The notes under the pieces: generated by a model
Databases searched by the model: none
The model's input: the letters and a program-made list of their open reading frames with translations, nothing else
Told to the model about the DNA's origin: nothing
Position numbers and translations under genes: made by a program
Shown: positions 1-6,954 of the stretch, piece by piece
Layout: each line of letters begins with the position of its first letter
How positions within the stretch are numbered: position 1 is the stretch's first letter
Source: UBA6120 sp964495145
GTDB lineage: Bacteria; Bacillota_I; Bacilli_A; RFN20; CAG-826
Direction: 5' to 3'
Length of the DNA stretch: 45,104 nucleotides
Assembly (NCBI GenBank): GCA_964495145.1
Contig: CAZBUP010000005.1
Span: 1 to 45,104, forward strand

Positions 1-1085
1 CCGCTTATTTACTGAAAGAACAAGGCCATGAAGTCGTGGCCGGTTTCATGCGCAACTGGGATGCCTTTGCCAATAACGACGTCTTGGGCAACCCGACCCT
101 AAATCAAGACATTTGCCCTCAAGAGCAAGATTATAATGACGCTAAAGCCGTGGCCGCCAGCCTCGGCATTCCGCTTTTCAGGATCGATTTCGTCAAAGAG
201 TACTGGAATGACGTTTTTGCATATTTCCTTAAAGAATATGAATTGGGCCGGACGCCGAACCCAGATATATTTTGTAATAAATTCATCAAATTCGCCGCAT
301 TCAGGCGTTTCGCCGTCAGTCAAGGCTGCCAAGCCATCGCCATGGGCCACTACGCCAAACGACGCGACGTCGACGGCAAATCTTATCTCGTCGAAAGCGC
401 CGATTCGAGCAAAGACCAAACCTATTTCCTTTCACAGATCAGCCAAGACCAATTGGCGTTCACGCTTTTCCCGCTCGGCGACATTGAAAAAACCGACGTG
501 CGGGCCATCGCCAAGAAATTAGGTCTATCGGTCGCCGCCAAGAAAGATTCGACCGGGGTCTGCTTCATCGGGGAGAGGCATTTCAAACTGTTCTTGAAGA
601 ATTACCTGCCGGCCCAGCCCGGACCGATCGTCGACGTGGTCAGCGGTGACCAAATCGGCGCCCACGAAGGCGTTTTCTATTATACGATCGGACAACGGCG
701 CGGCCTTGGCATCGGCGGAATCTCCGACAAGCCGTCCGGCAGTTGGTTCGTCGTTTCCAAAGACGTGAAAAAGAACGTTTTATACGTCACTTCCGAAAGC
801 GAACAACATTATCTTTATGGCGATGAAGTGGTCATTGACACGTTGAACTTTATCAACGACATCCCATCGGTTGGTACCGCCTGCCAAGCAAAGTTCCGCT
901 ATCGGCAGGCCAAGCAACCCATACGGATCAAGGCGATTGAAGCGGGGCGCATGGTCATCACCTTGGCACAACCAGCCAAAGCCTTGACACCTGGGCAAGG
1001 CGCCGTCTTGTATCAAGACGAAGTATGCCTCGGCGGCGGATTGATCAAAGAAGTCTATTGCCAAGGGCGTCTTATCAACAAGTAG
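1..1085 (+). CDS. mnmA: tRNA-specific 2-thiouridylase MnmA (5'-truncated by window edge)
   Basis: MnmA puts the 2-thio group on U34 of tRNAs for Lys, Glu and Gln, using ATP and a sulfur relay. The reading frame is open from base 3 and begins mid-gene with AYLLKEQGHEVVAGFMRNWD; the N-terminal PP-loop (SGGVDSS) lies outside the window. Visible family marks are RTPNPDIFCNKFIKF, which carries the first catalytic Cys, the GHYA segment, and DSTGVCFIGER, which carries the second Cys. The C-terminal beta-barrel follows (YYTIGQRRGLGIGG). A GTG lies at base 36, but similarity continues upstream of it, so it is not the start. The gene ends just before the alaS promoter and T-box and is probably a separate transcription unit. 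Confidence 0.95.
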   Translation, partial: AYLLKEQGHEVVAGFMRNWDAFANNDVLGNPTLNQDICPQEQDYNDAKAVAASLGIPLFRIDFVKEYWNDVFAYFLKEYELGRTPNPDIFCNKFIKFAAFRRFAVSQGCQAIAMGHYAKRRDVDGKSYLVESADSSKDQTYFLSQISQDQLAFTLFPLGDIEKTDVRAIAKKLGLSVAAKKDSTGVCFIGERHFKLFLKNYLPAQPGPIVDVVSGDQIGAHEGVFYYTIGQRRGLGIGGISDKPSGSWFVVSKDVKKNVLYVTSESEQHYLYGDEVVIDTLNFINDIPSVGTACQAKFRYRQAKQPIRIKAIEAGRMVITLAQPAKALTPGQGAVLYQDEVCLGGGLIKEVYCQGRLINK

Positions 1086-1104
1086 TCGAATTTCTCCATG
1101 TGTA

Positions 1105-1113
1105 TGCTATAAT
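1105..1113 (+). promoter_or_regulatory. Extended -10 promoter for the alaS T-box leader
   Basis: TGCTATAAT (TG at 1105-1106, TATAAT at 1108-1113) is a perfect extended -10. The -35 region (TCGAAT, 1086-1091) is weak. It lies 22 bases after the mnmA stop, and transcription would begin about 1120, right at the 5' end of the T-box leader. Confidence 0.7.
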
Positions 1114-1117
1114 AAGC

Positions 1118-1318
1118 AAGTCGAAGACGAAGACAAGTTCGCCCCGTTTGTATAGCGACAACTAGCCGGTGGAAATAGTTGCAAACAGGCGAAATAGCCC
1201 CTTCCGAGACGCAATTAACACTTGCCGTCATTCCGCGTTAAGGAACAATTAAGTGCATTAGCGATAATGAATAAGGATGGTACCGCGATCGTCTCGTTCC
1301 TTAATGGCACTTTTTTTC
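1118..1318 (+). ncRNA. T-box riboswitch upstream of alaS
   Basis: The 15-base T-box AAGGATGGTACCGCG is at 1273-1287, followed by a terminator-like stem (GTGCATTA near 1253-1260 against TAATGGCAC at 1302-1310) and a run of seven T from 1311. Stem I can be drawn with CGCC/GGCG and GTTTG/CAAAC pairs around 1141-1190 and the apical GGTGGAAA loop at about 1168-1175. In the specifier-loop position after GAAATA a GCC triplet (1197-1199) would read alanine and matches the downstream gene. T-boxes sense uncharged tRNA and switch from terminator to antiterminator. An alternative TTAAGGAAC/GTTCCTTAA pairing (1238-1246 with 1296-1304) is also available. The specifier assignment is inferred by hand folding. 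Confidence 0.9.
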
Positions 1319-1337
1319 ATTTATAGGAGGCCGTTTT

Positions 1338-3947
1338 ATGAAACCGTTAACCGGTCAGCAAATCCGTATGATGTGGCTCGACTTTTTCAAGAAAAAGGGC
1401 CATTTGGTCGTCGAAGGGGCTAGCCTTGTCCCCCGTCACGACCCGACCCTGCTTTGGATCAACTCGGGGGTCGCCGCCATCAAGAGTTATTTCGACGGCA
1501 GCGAAATACCCGACCATAAGCGGTTGACCAACGTGCAGAAGAGCATTCGCACCAACGACATCGAAAACGTGGGTTATACGGCCCGCCACCATACCTTTTT
1601 TGAAATGCTCGGCAACTTTTCGATCGGTGATTATTTCCGCAAAGAAATCGTGACTTGGGCTTATGAAATATTGACGAGCGGCGAATATTTCGCCATGCCA
1701 AAGGATAAAATCTACGTCACTTACAATCCCAGTGATCTCGAAACCCGCGATTTGTGGATCAAGGAAGGCTTGGCCCCTGATCATTTGATTCCGCTTGAAG
1801 GCAATTATTGGCAAATCGGCGACGGGCCATGCGGACCCAATACCGAAGTGTTTTTCGATCGCGGACCCGATTACGATCCCCAACGATTGGGCGATCGCCT
1901 GTTGCGCGAGGAAATCGAAAACGATCGCTACATCGAAATTTGGGGGATCGTTTTTTCCCAATATAACGGCGTCGAGGGGCAACCACGCGCTGCCTATAAA
2001 GAACTGCCGAGCAAAAACATCGATACCGGTGCCGGCTTGGAGCGGATCGCCTGCGTCTTGCAGGGGACACCGACCAATTTCGAAACCGATTTGTTCTTCC
2101 CAGTCATTCAAGCCACCGAAAAAATGGCTTCGGTCGGTTATGCGGATTCAGGTTATCGGCCATATCGGGTCATTGCCGACCATATCCGCACGTTAACGTT
2201 CGCCTTGGCCGACAAGGCCAGCTTTTCAAACGAAGGACGAGGTTACGTCTTGCGGCGCTTGCTTCGGCGTGCCCTCCGCTATGGGCGGCGCATCGGCATC
2301 AACGAGCCATTCTTATACAAATTGGTCCCGACCGTCGCCAAGATGATGGGTGATTTTTATCCCTATGTCGCCCTTGAAAGCGACCGCATCGCCAAAAACA
2401 TTTATGCCGAAGAAGTCAAATTCATGAAAACGCTCGCCAATGGCGAGACAATGCTTCGGGCTTTGCTTGATAAAGGCCATCCCGTATCCGGAAGTGATTT
2501 ATTCAAGCTTTATGACACCTACGGATTCCCGGTGGAACTCAGCAAGGAAATTTGCGAGGAAGCCGGCGTCAGCTTAGACATGGCCGCTTTCAATCAATTG
2601 ATGGAAGAACAGCGCAACCGGGCTCGCGACGCCCGAGCGGCCACCAGTTCCATGCGGATGCAGTCCAAGGATCTATTGGCTTTCGTTACTCCCTCACGGT
2701 TTGATTACGAATCGGTGTCGTTACAGGGCCAAGTCATCGGCCTATTTGTCGATGGATCATCGGTTGCCACCATCGAAGACGAAGGGGTCCTCATGTTTGA
2801 CCAAACCCCATTTTATGCCGAAAGCGGCGGCCAGGTGGCCGACACAGGGTTCATTTATAACGACGATACTAGGATGCAAGTCCTCGACGTGCAAAAGGCC
2901 CCGAACGGGCAGCCGATGCACTTCGTCAAAGTCGAATACGGCCAAGTCAAGGCCGGACAAAAGCTCACCTTGGAAATCGACCGGCATAAGCGCTATCTGA
3001 CGATGCGCAACCACTCGTCGCTGCACTTGCTGCAACGCGCCCTGATCGAAGTGCTCGGGCCCCACATCAGCCAACAAGGGTCCTACGTGACCGACGAATA
3101 CGGGCGGTTTGATTTCACCAATCCAGCTAAAGTGTCCGAGGAACAGCTCCTCCGCATCGAAGCTTTAGTCAATCGCTACGTCGAAACGAACGCCCCTCGC
3201 ACAACCGAGGTCATGAAAATAGAAGACGCCAAAAAAACCGGCGCCATTTCCCCATTTGACGAAAAATACGGCGAAGTGGTCCGCATCGTCACTTTCGGCA
3301 CCGTCAGCAAGGAATTCTGCGGCGGCACCCACGTCAACCAATTGGGCGACATCGGGGTCTTTGCCATCGAAAGCGAGGAAAGCATCGCCGCCGGCATCCG
3401 CCGGGTGGTGACCCGGACCGGTTACCATGCCTATGAACTATTGAAACAACGCGAAAAACTGTTCTTGAAAACGCGCGATCTTTTGGGAGCCGGTTCCATC
3501 CATGAAGTGGCTGATCGTCTCAAAGCCTTGTTAAACGAAAAGAAAGAATTGGAAACGCGAATCGCCGCCATTGGCCAAAAAACGGCCAACACCATGGCTA
3601 AGTCGATGTTGGCATCGTTTAAAAATGACGGGCAAGGCCAATACCTGGCCGTCCAAATCGATGATTTCTCGCGCGAATTGCTCGTTAAAATCAGCGACGG
3701 GTTGAAAGAGGCCGCCCCCGAATCCGTCTTCATGCTCGTAGGCGATCACCGCCATGAGCTGCCGATTGTCGTCTACGTCGGGTCTTCGGGCCAAAAACGG
3801 GGCCTCAAGGCCGGGCTGTTAGTCAAGCAGGTTTCCGCCATCTTGGGCGGTTCCGGCGGTGGACGTCCTGACGTGGCCTTCGGCGCTGGGAAAGACCCCG
3901 GCAAAGTTCAAGAGGCGCTACAAGCCTTCGAGGCTTCGGTCAAGTGA
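1338..3947 (+). CDS. alaS: Alanyl-tRNA synthetase
   Basis: AlaRS (869 aa, normal length) charges tRNA-Ala and edits misacylated Ser/Gly. The class II core fills the N-terminal half with TARHHTFFEMLGNFS (motif 2 region) and GAGLERIA (motif 3). The editing domain carries HSSLHLLQRAL (HxxxH) and EFCGGTH (CxxxH), the four zinc/editing ligands. The C-terminal DHHA1-like part ends with GGSGGGRPDVAFGAG. The active-site stretch INSGVAAIKSYFDGS followed by QKSIRTNDIENVG replaces the common proteobacterial FLG-type sequence and resembles the form known from Mollicutes and some Clostridia. The start is fixed by AGGAGG at 1326-1331. Expression should follow the T-box. The stop overlaps the GTG start of ruvX by 4 bases. 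Confidence 0.97.
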   Translation: MKPLTGQQIRMMWLDFFKKKGHLVVEGASLVPRHDPTLLWINSGVAAIKSYFDGSEIPDHKRLTNVQKSIRTNDIENVGYTARHHTFFEMLGNFSIGDYFRKEIVTWAYEILTSGEYFAMPKDKIYVTYNPSDLETRDLWIKEGLAPDHLIPLEGNYWQIGDGPCGPNTEVFFDRGPDYDPQRLGDRLLREEIENDRYIEIWGIVFSQYNGVEGQPRAAYKELPSKNIDTGAGLERIACVLQGTPTNFETDLFFPVIQATEKMASVGYADSGYRPYRVIADHIRTLTFALADKASFSNEGRGYVLRRLLRRALRYGRRIGINEPFLYKLVPTVAKMMGDFYPYVALESDRIAKNIYAEEVKFMKTLANGETMLRALLDKGHPVSGSDLFKLYDTYGFPVELSKEICEEAGVSLDMAAFNQLMEEQRNRARDARAATSSMRMQSKDLLAFVTPSRFDYESVSLQGQVIGLFVDGSSVATIEDEGVLMFDQTPFYAESGGQVADTGFIYNDDTRMQVLDVQKAPNGQPMHFVKVEYGQVKAGQKLTLEIDRHKRYLTMRNHSSLHLLQRALIEVLGPHISQQGSYVTDEYGRFDFTNPAKVSEEQLLRIEALVNRYVETNAPRTTEVMKIEDAKKTGAISPFDEKYGEVVRIVTFGTVSKEFCGGTHVNQLGDIGVFAIESEESIAAGIRRVVTRTGYHAYELLKQREKLFLKTRDLLGAGSIHEVADRLKALLNEKKELETRIAAIGQKTANTMAKSMLASFKNDGQGQYLAVQIDDFSRELLVKISDGLKEAAPESVFMLVGDHRHELPIVVYVGSSGQKRGLKAGLLVKQVSAILGGSGGGRPDVAFGAGKDPGKVQEALQAFEASVK

Positions 3948-4369
3948 AACCGCGGGTCTTGGGCGTCGATTTAGGTACCAAGACGATGGGACTGGCCCTC
4001 TCCGACCGATTGGGGTTGGCCGCGCATCCCCTCGTGACGTTCCGCTTTCCGCGGGGCGATTATCGAAGCGCGAAAGCCCATCTCTACGCGCTATGCCTCA
4101 AAGAAGAGGTCAAGATGGTGGCCATCGGCTATCCGATCCATATGTCGGGCGCCCCGTCGGAACGTTCAGAATCGGTTCTTCGCTTCAAAGCCGAATTCGA
4201 AGCCGAACATCCTGACGTCGCCTTGACGCTGATTGATGAACGCTTGACCACGGTCATGGCCTCAAAAATGATGAAAAACGCCGACATGAAAGCCGGCCAC
4301 CGCCAAGAAGTAATCGACTCGGCCAGCGCCGTCTTGATTCTCGAATCCTATTTACGGAGGAACCCTTGA
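3944..4369 (+). CDS. ruvX: Holliday junction resolvase-like / pre-16S rRNA nuclease YqgF
   Basis: The 141-aa protein has the YqgF RNase H fold: VLGVDLGTKTMGLALSDRLG at the N-terminus (first acidic residue), an AIGYPIHMSG strand, LIDERLTTV with the second acidic residue, and VIDSASAVLILESYL with the last Asp. The family processes the 5' end of 16S rRNA in E. coli and has been proposed as an alternative Holliday resolvase; which applies here cannot be told. The start is GTG at 3944, overlapping the alaS stop (GTGA), so translation is probably coupled. The alaS-ruvX-DUF1292 order is typical of Bacillota (alaS, yrrK, yrzB). Confidence 0.93.
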   Translation: MKPRVLGVDLGTKTMGLALSDRLGLAAHPLVTFRFPRGDYRSAKAHLYALCLKEEVKMVAIGYPIHMSGAPSERSESVLRFKAEFEAEHPDVALTLIDERLTTVMASKMMKNADMKAGHRQEVIDSASAVLILESYLRRNP

Positions 4370-4370
4370 T

Positions 4371-4628
4371 ATGACATTCACCAAAGAAAACCAAATTCTG
4401 ATTACGAAGGACGATGGAACCGAGATCATGATGGAGATTCTCTTCACCTATGAAGATCCCGAGTCGGAGAAGAACTACGTCTTATATTTCGACCCAGCCC
4501 AGCCAGACGACGTTTTGGCTTCCCGTTATGAAAGTAGCGGCGAATTATTTGATCTCGAAGGTGACGAATACGAGAAAATCAGCGCCATCCTCGAACAATT
4601 CCTTGCAGAGCAAGACGAAGCCGACTAG
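4371..4628 (+). CDS. DUF1292 family protein (YrzB-like)
   Basis: This small acidic protein (85 aa) matches the DUF1292 pattern: an N-terminal strand with DDGTEIMMEILFTYEDPESEKNYVLYF, then a DDVLASRY segment, and an acidic C-terminal helix EYEKISAILEQFLAEQD. Function is unknown; the family regularly follows ruvX in Bacillota, as B. subtilis yrzB does. GGAGG at 4356-4360 sits 10 bases before the ATG. The TAG stop is shared with the opposing chromate-family gene in a CTAG palindrome at 4625-4628, so this is the last gene of the plus-strand unit. Confidence 0.85.
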   Translation: MTFTKENQILITKDDGTEIMMEILFTYEDPESEKNYVLYFDPAQPDDVLASRYESSGELFDLEGDEYEKISAILEQFLAEQDEAD

Positions 4629-5197
4629 AAAGCGAAGATTAATATGCCTAAAGCCGCCGAAATACCGATTAAAAGCATCGGGTTCGGGGCTTTTTTCTTG
4701 ATGAAACGAATGCCGAAATAGTACGTTCCCAAATCGAATAGAAGCGTCAAATGGCGCCAGTCGATGGTAGTTAATCGATAATCTCCGGCCGTCGGGAATA
4801 TCAGGCTACGCAATAGGAAAATCAATGTCGTGGCGATCAAGGCGATGATGACCGGCTTAATGCCGGCTAGTATCGATTGGGTGATCGGATGATTGACGAT
4901 TTTGGTGAAAATCGCGGCGATCAGGGTGATGATGATCAGCGACGGGAGAATCATGGCCGTCGTCGCCACGACGGCGCCAAGGATGCCGCCCATCTCGGTC
5001 CCGACGAAGGTGGCCATGTTGATGGCAAGCGGCCCCGGGGTCGATTCCGAAATGCTGATGAAGTCGATGAACAAGGCTTCGCTCATCCAACCGCGGGCCA
5101 ACACTTCGGTTTTAAGAATCGGCACCATGGCGTAGCCGCCTCCGAAGGTGAAAAGGCCGACGCCGAAGAAAACCATGAACAATTCGAGGAAAATCAT
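4625..5197 (-). CDS. chrA: Chromate transporter family protein, second half-size subunit
   Basis: This 190-aa membrane protein of the CHR family carries FTFGGGYAMVPIL near its start and SISESTPGPLAINMATFVG about 40 residues later, the two signatures of a CHR domain, followed by several hydrophobic segments. CHR proteins export chromate in some bacteria, but short paired members in Bacillota have mostly untested substrates. The start is the ATG at 5197-5195, which overlaps the TGA of the upstream half by 4 bases; an open frame extends further upstream but lacks similarity. Its stop overlaps that of yrzB. Together with 5194-5778 it forms a split two-subunit transporter, probably a heterodimer. 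Confidence 0.88.
   Translation of the reverse strand: MIFLELFMVFFGVGLFTFGGGYAMVPILKTEVLARGWMSEALFIDFISISESTPGPLAINMATFVGTEMGGILGAVVATTAMILPSLIIITLIAAIFTKIVNHPITQSILAGIKPVIIALIATTLIFLLRSLIFPTAGDYRLTTIDWRHLTLLFDLGTYYFGIRFIKKKAPNPMLLIGISAALGILIFAF
4650..4696 (+). terminator. Intrinsic terminator of the alaS operon, inside the opposing gene
   Basis: A long interrupted hairpin reads AAAGCC (4650-4655), GAA (4659-4661), CCGAT (4665-4669), a seven-base loop, then ATCGG, TTC and GGCTTT (4677-4693), followed by T to 4696. It would terminate plus-strand transcripts from yrzB, and lies wholly within the 3' coding region of the minus-strand transporter gene. Confidence 0.65.
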
Positions 5198-5778
5198 GAT
5201 GTTGAGTCTCGCTTTTTCAAATAGTGATTCAAAGCGTAAAGACTGAAGCCGACCAGGCCCCCGCCGATGATGAAGAAGATGCCGCTGACGGCGACGTTTA
5301 ACATGTCGAGCGACACCATGCCAGCCGTTAAAAGGGCGATGATCCATAAAGTGATTCGATCTTGCGGTAATAGCTTATAAAGTTTGAATAATGCGCTGGA
5401 CACCAAGACGACGACGGCCGTTTTGATGCCAGACAAGGCGCCGGCGATGATGGTGTTGCCTTTGATCTCATCAAAGAACAAGGCGATTAAGCCGATGATG
5501 ACAAACGAGGGAACGACAACCCCGACTGAGGCCGAAATGGCGCCTAATAGGCGCCGCTGCCGATAGCCGACGAACGTGGCCACGTTCAAAGCGACCGGAC
5601 CGGGGGTTGACTCGGCCACGATGATGATTTCGAGCATTTCCTCATGGGTCAGCCAGTGCTTCTCATCGACGACGATTCGCTGGATGAGCGGGATCATGGC
5701 ATAACCACCACCGAACGTGAATAGGCCGATTTGAAGGAAAACCCAGAATAGTTTGAATAACGACACGCGTGCTTTCAT
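5194..5778 (-). CDS. chrA: Chromate transporter family protein, first half-size subunit
   Basis: The 194-aa protein has the same CHR signatures as its neighbour (FTFGGGYAMIPLI; VAESTPGPVALNVATFVG) and hydrophobic segments typical of the family, and the pair corresponds to the two halves of long ChrA. It is probably an inner-membrane anion transporter; the substrate is not evident. The genes overlap by ATGA, so the subunits should be made in equal amounts. No Shine-Dalgarno precedes the ATG at 5778; a TGGTATATT extended -10 ends only 11 bases upstream, suggesting a very short leader. It is divergent from greA across a 123-base gap. Confidence 0.88.
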   Translation of the reverse strand: MKARVSLFKLFWVFLQIGLFTFGGGYAMIPLIQRIVVDEKHWLTHEEMLEIIIVAESTPGPVALNVATFVGYRQRRLLGAISASVGVVVPSFVIIGLIALFFDEIKGNTIIAGALSGIKTAVVVLVSSALFKLYKLLPQDRITLWIIALLTAGMVSLDMLNVAVSGIFFIIGGGLVGFSLYALNHYLKKRDSTS

Positions 5779-5789
5779 GATGTTTTAAG

Positions 5790-5798
5790 AATATACCA
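5790..5798 (-). promoter_or_regulatory. Extended -10 promoter for the chr pair
   Basis: On the minus strand TGGTATATT (TATATT at 5795-5790) precedes the ATG by 11 bases. The -35 is weak (TTCCAA). The predicted start point leaves a leader of only about 4-5 bases. Confidence 0.5.
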
Positions 5799-5865
5799 CA
5801 ATCGGGCCAAGATTGGAAATTACTCTTTTAATTTCATTAAATATGTGGCAATTGGCCCGGGTTAT

Positions 5866-5874
5866 TGATAGAAT
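5866..5874 (+). promoter_or_regulatory. Extended -10 promoter for greA
   Basis: TGATAGAAT (TAGAAT at 5869-5874) gives an extended -10, with a poor -35 (TGGCAA at 5846-5851). Transcription from about 5881 leaves a leader of about 20 bases containing the AGAGGAAC ribosome site. Confidence 0.5.
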
Positions 5875-5901
5875 ACTAGCGAATTAAAAGAGGAACAACC
5901 T

Positions 5902-6372
5902 ATGGAAATCGAAAAAGTCGTTCTGACGCGTGAAGGCGCCGAAAAACTGAATGCGGAACTCCGGCACCTGATCGATGTCGTGCGTCCCGAGGTCATCGAA
6001 CAATTATCATTCGCCCGCTCATTGGGCGATTTGTCGGAAAACGCCGACTATGACGCCGCCAAAGCCCGCCAATCCGACGTGGAACTGCGCATCCGGCAGC
6101 TCGAAGACATCTTGTCCGGAGCCACCATCGTCGACAATCACGTCACCGCCAGCAAAGTAGTCACCTTCGGACGCTCGGTCACCATCAAACACCGCGGCAC
6201 CCAAAAAGAAATGTCGTTTAAGATCGTCGGAACCCACGAAACCAATCCTTCGGACAACACCATTTCTAACGTTTCGCCCCTAGGTTTAGCGATTCTTGGA
6301 TGCCATGTCGGCGACGTCGTCACCGTCAAAGCCCCGAAACCCTATTCTGTCGAAGTCTTGAAAATCGACTGA
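5902..6372 (+). CDS. greA: Transcription elongation factor GreA
   Basis: GreA (156 aa, family length) rescues backtracked RNA polymerase by stimulating transcript cleavage. The N-terminal coiled coil (LTREGAEKLNAELRHLIDVVRPEVIEQLSFARSLGD) ends in the acidic tip DLSENADYDAAKARQ, whose D and E residues reach the polymerase active site. The C-terminal FKBP-like domain has ISNVSPLGLAILG and GDVVTVKAP. An SD (AGAGGAAC) lies just upstream of the ATG. A strong hairpin with T run at 6396-6429 ends the gene and doubles as the comEA leader. Confidence 0.97.
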   Translation: MEIEKVVLTREGAEKLNAELRHLIDVVRPEVIEQLSFARSLGDLSENADYDAAKARQSDVELRIRQLEDILSGATIVDNHVTASKVVTFGRSVTIKHRGTQKEMSFKIVGTHETNPSDNTISNVSPLGLAILGCHVGDVVTVKAPKPYSVEVLKID

Positions 6373-6395
6373 ACCAACGTCTGGTCAAACTAACG

Positions 6396-6429
6396 ATCAC
6401 CTCGCTATTAAAAAGTGAGGTGATTTTTT
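6396..6429 (+). terminator. greA intrinsic terminator overlapping the comEA ribosome site
   Basis: Ten base pairs (6396-6405 with 6415-6424, one G-U), loop 6406-6414, and a T run 6424-6429 directly abutting the comEA ATG at 6430. The 3' arm holds GAGGTG (6417-6422), the only SD candidate for comEA. Confidence 0.85.
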
Positions 6430-6954
6430 ATGTTCAAAGTGATGATTGCCGTTTTGGTCTTTACCATCGCCACGATAATGATTCTGTTAAGCTTGGATCC
6501 CAACGTCAGCGCCAATACGTTATCGATGTTGTCGGCTGACGCGACTTTCTCGGTCACCATATCCGGGCAGATCCTGAGGCCGGGTACTTATGTGATGGAT
6601 CCCGAAGATACGTTGGGAGACTTAATCGATACGGCCGGAGGCACGAGCGATAATGCCGACGAACGGGCGTTCAACCACGATTGTCCACTGCTGCAGTCGA
6701 TGTCTTATTACATTGCCCCGCTATTCGCCGAAGATGATATTTGTGGGGATTATCCTTATGCCAAGGTTGGACTCAATAGCGGCGCCAAGGAAGATTTGCT
6801 TCTCATCAGCGGAATCGGGACGACCATCGCCTCGGCGATTATCGGTTACCGCGAGGAAAATGGCGATTATGGTTATCTCGAGCAAGTCAAGGAAGTATCC
6901 GGCATCGGCAATGCCACCTTCGAAAAAATCAAGAATTACCTTACCTTGGAATAA
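6430..6954 (+). CDS. comEA: Competence protein ComEA, DNA-binding receptor
   Basis: ComEA is the membrane-anchored receptor that binds double-stranded DNA during natural transformation. The 174-aa protein has an N-terminal membrane anchor (about residues 3-22), an SLBB-like segment (VTISGQILRPGTYVMDPEDTLGDLIDTAGG) and a C-terminal helix-hairpin-helix pair (LLLISGIGTTIASAIIGYRE and VKEVSGIGNATFEKIKNYL). The intervening linker is short. Its SD, GAGGTG at 6417-6422, lies in the 3' arm of the greA terminator, so polymerase read-through would also form a structure that hides it. comEC follows with overlap. Confidence 0.93.
   Translation: MFKVMIAVLVFTIATIMILLSLDPNVSANTLSMLSADATFSVTISGQILRPGTYVMDPEDTLGDLIDTAGGTSDNADERAFNHDCPLLQSMSYYIAPLFAEDDICGDYPYAKVGLNSGAKEDLLLISGIGTTIASAIIGYREENGDYGYLEQVKEVSGIGNATFEKIKNYLTLE

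Noticed and set aside
99..419. Long minus-strand open frames opposite mnmA, alaS, lepA, dnaK and others
   Set aside because: They lie antisense to clear genes, have no SD or family signature, and are rich in residues expected from reverse reading of GAA/GCC/GAC codons.
6653..6910. A longer comEC starting at 6653
   Set aside because: The added part is another frame of comEA without ComEC similarity; the first membrane helix begins after 6911.
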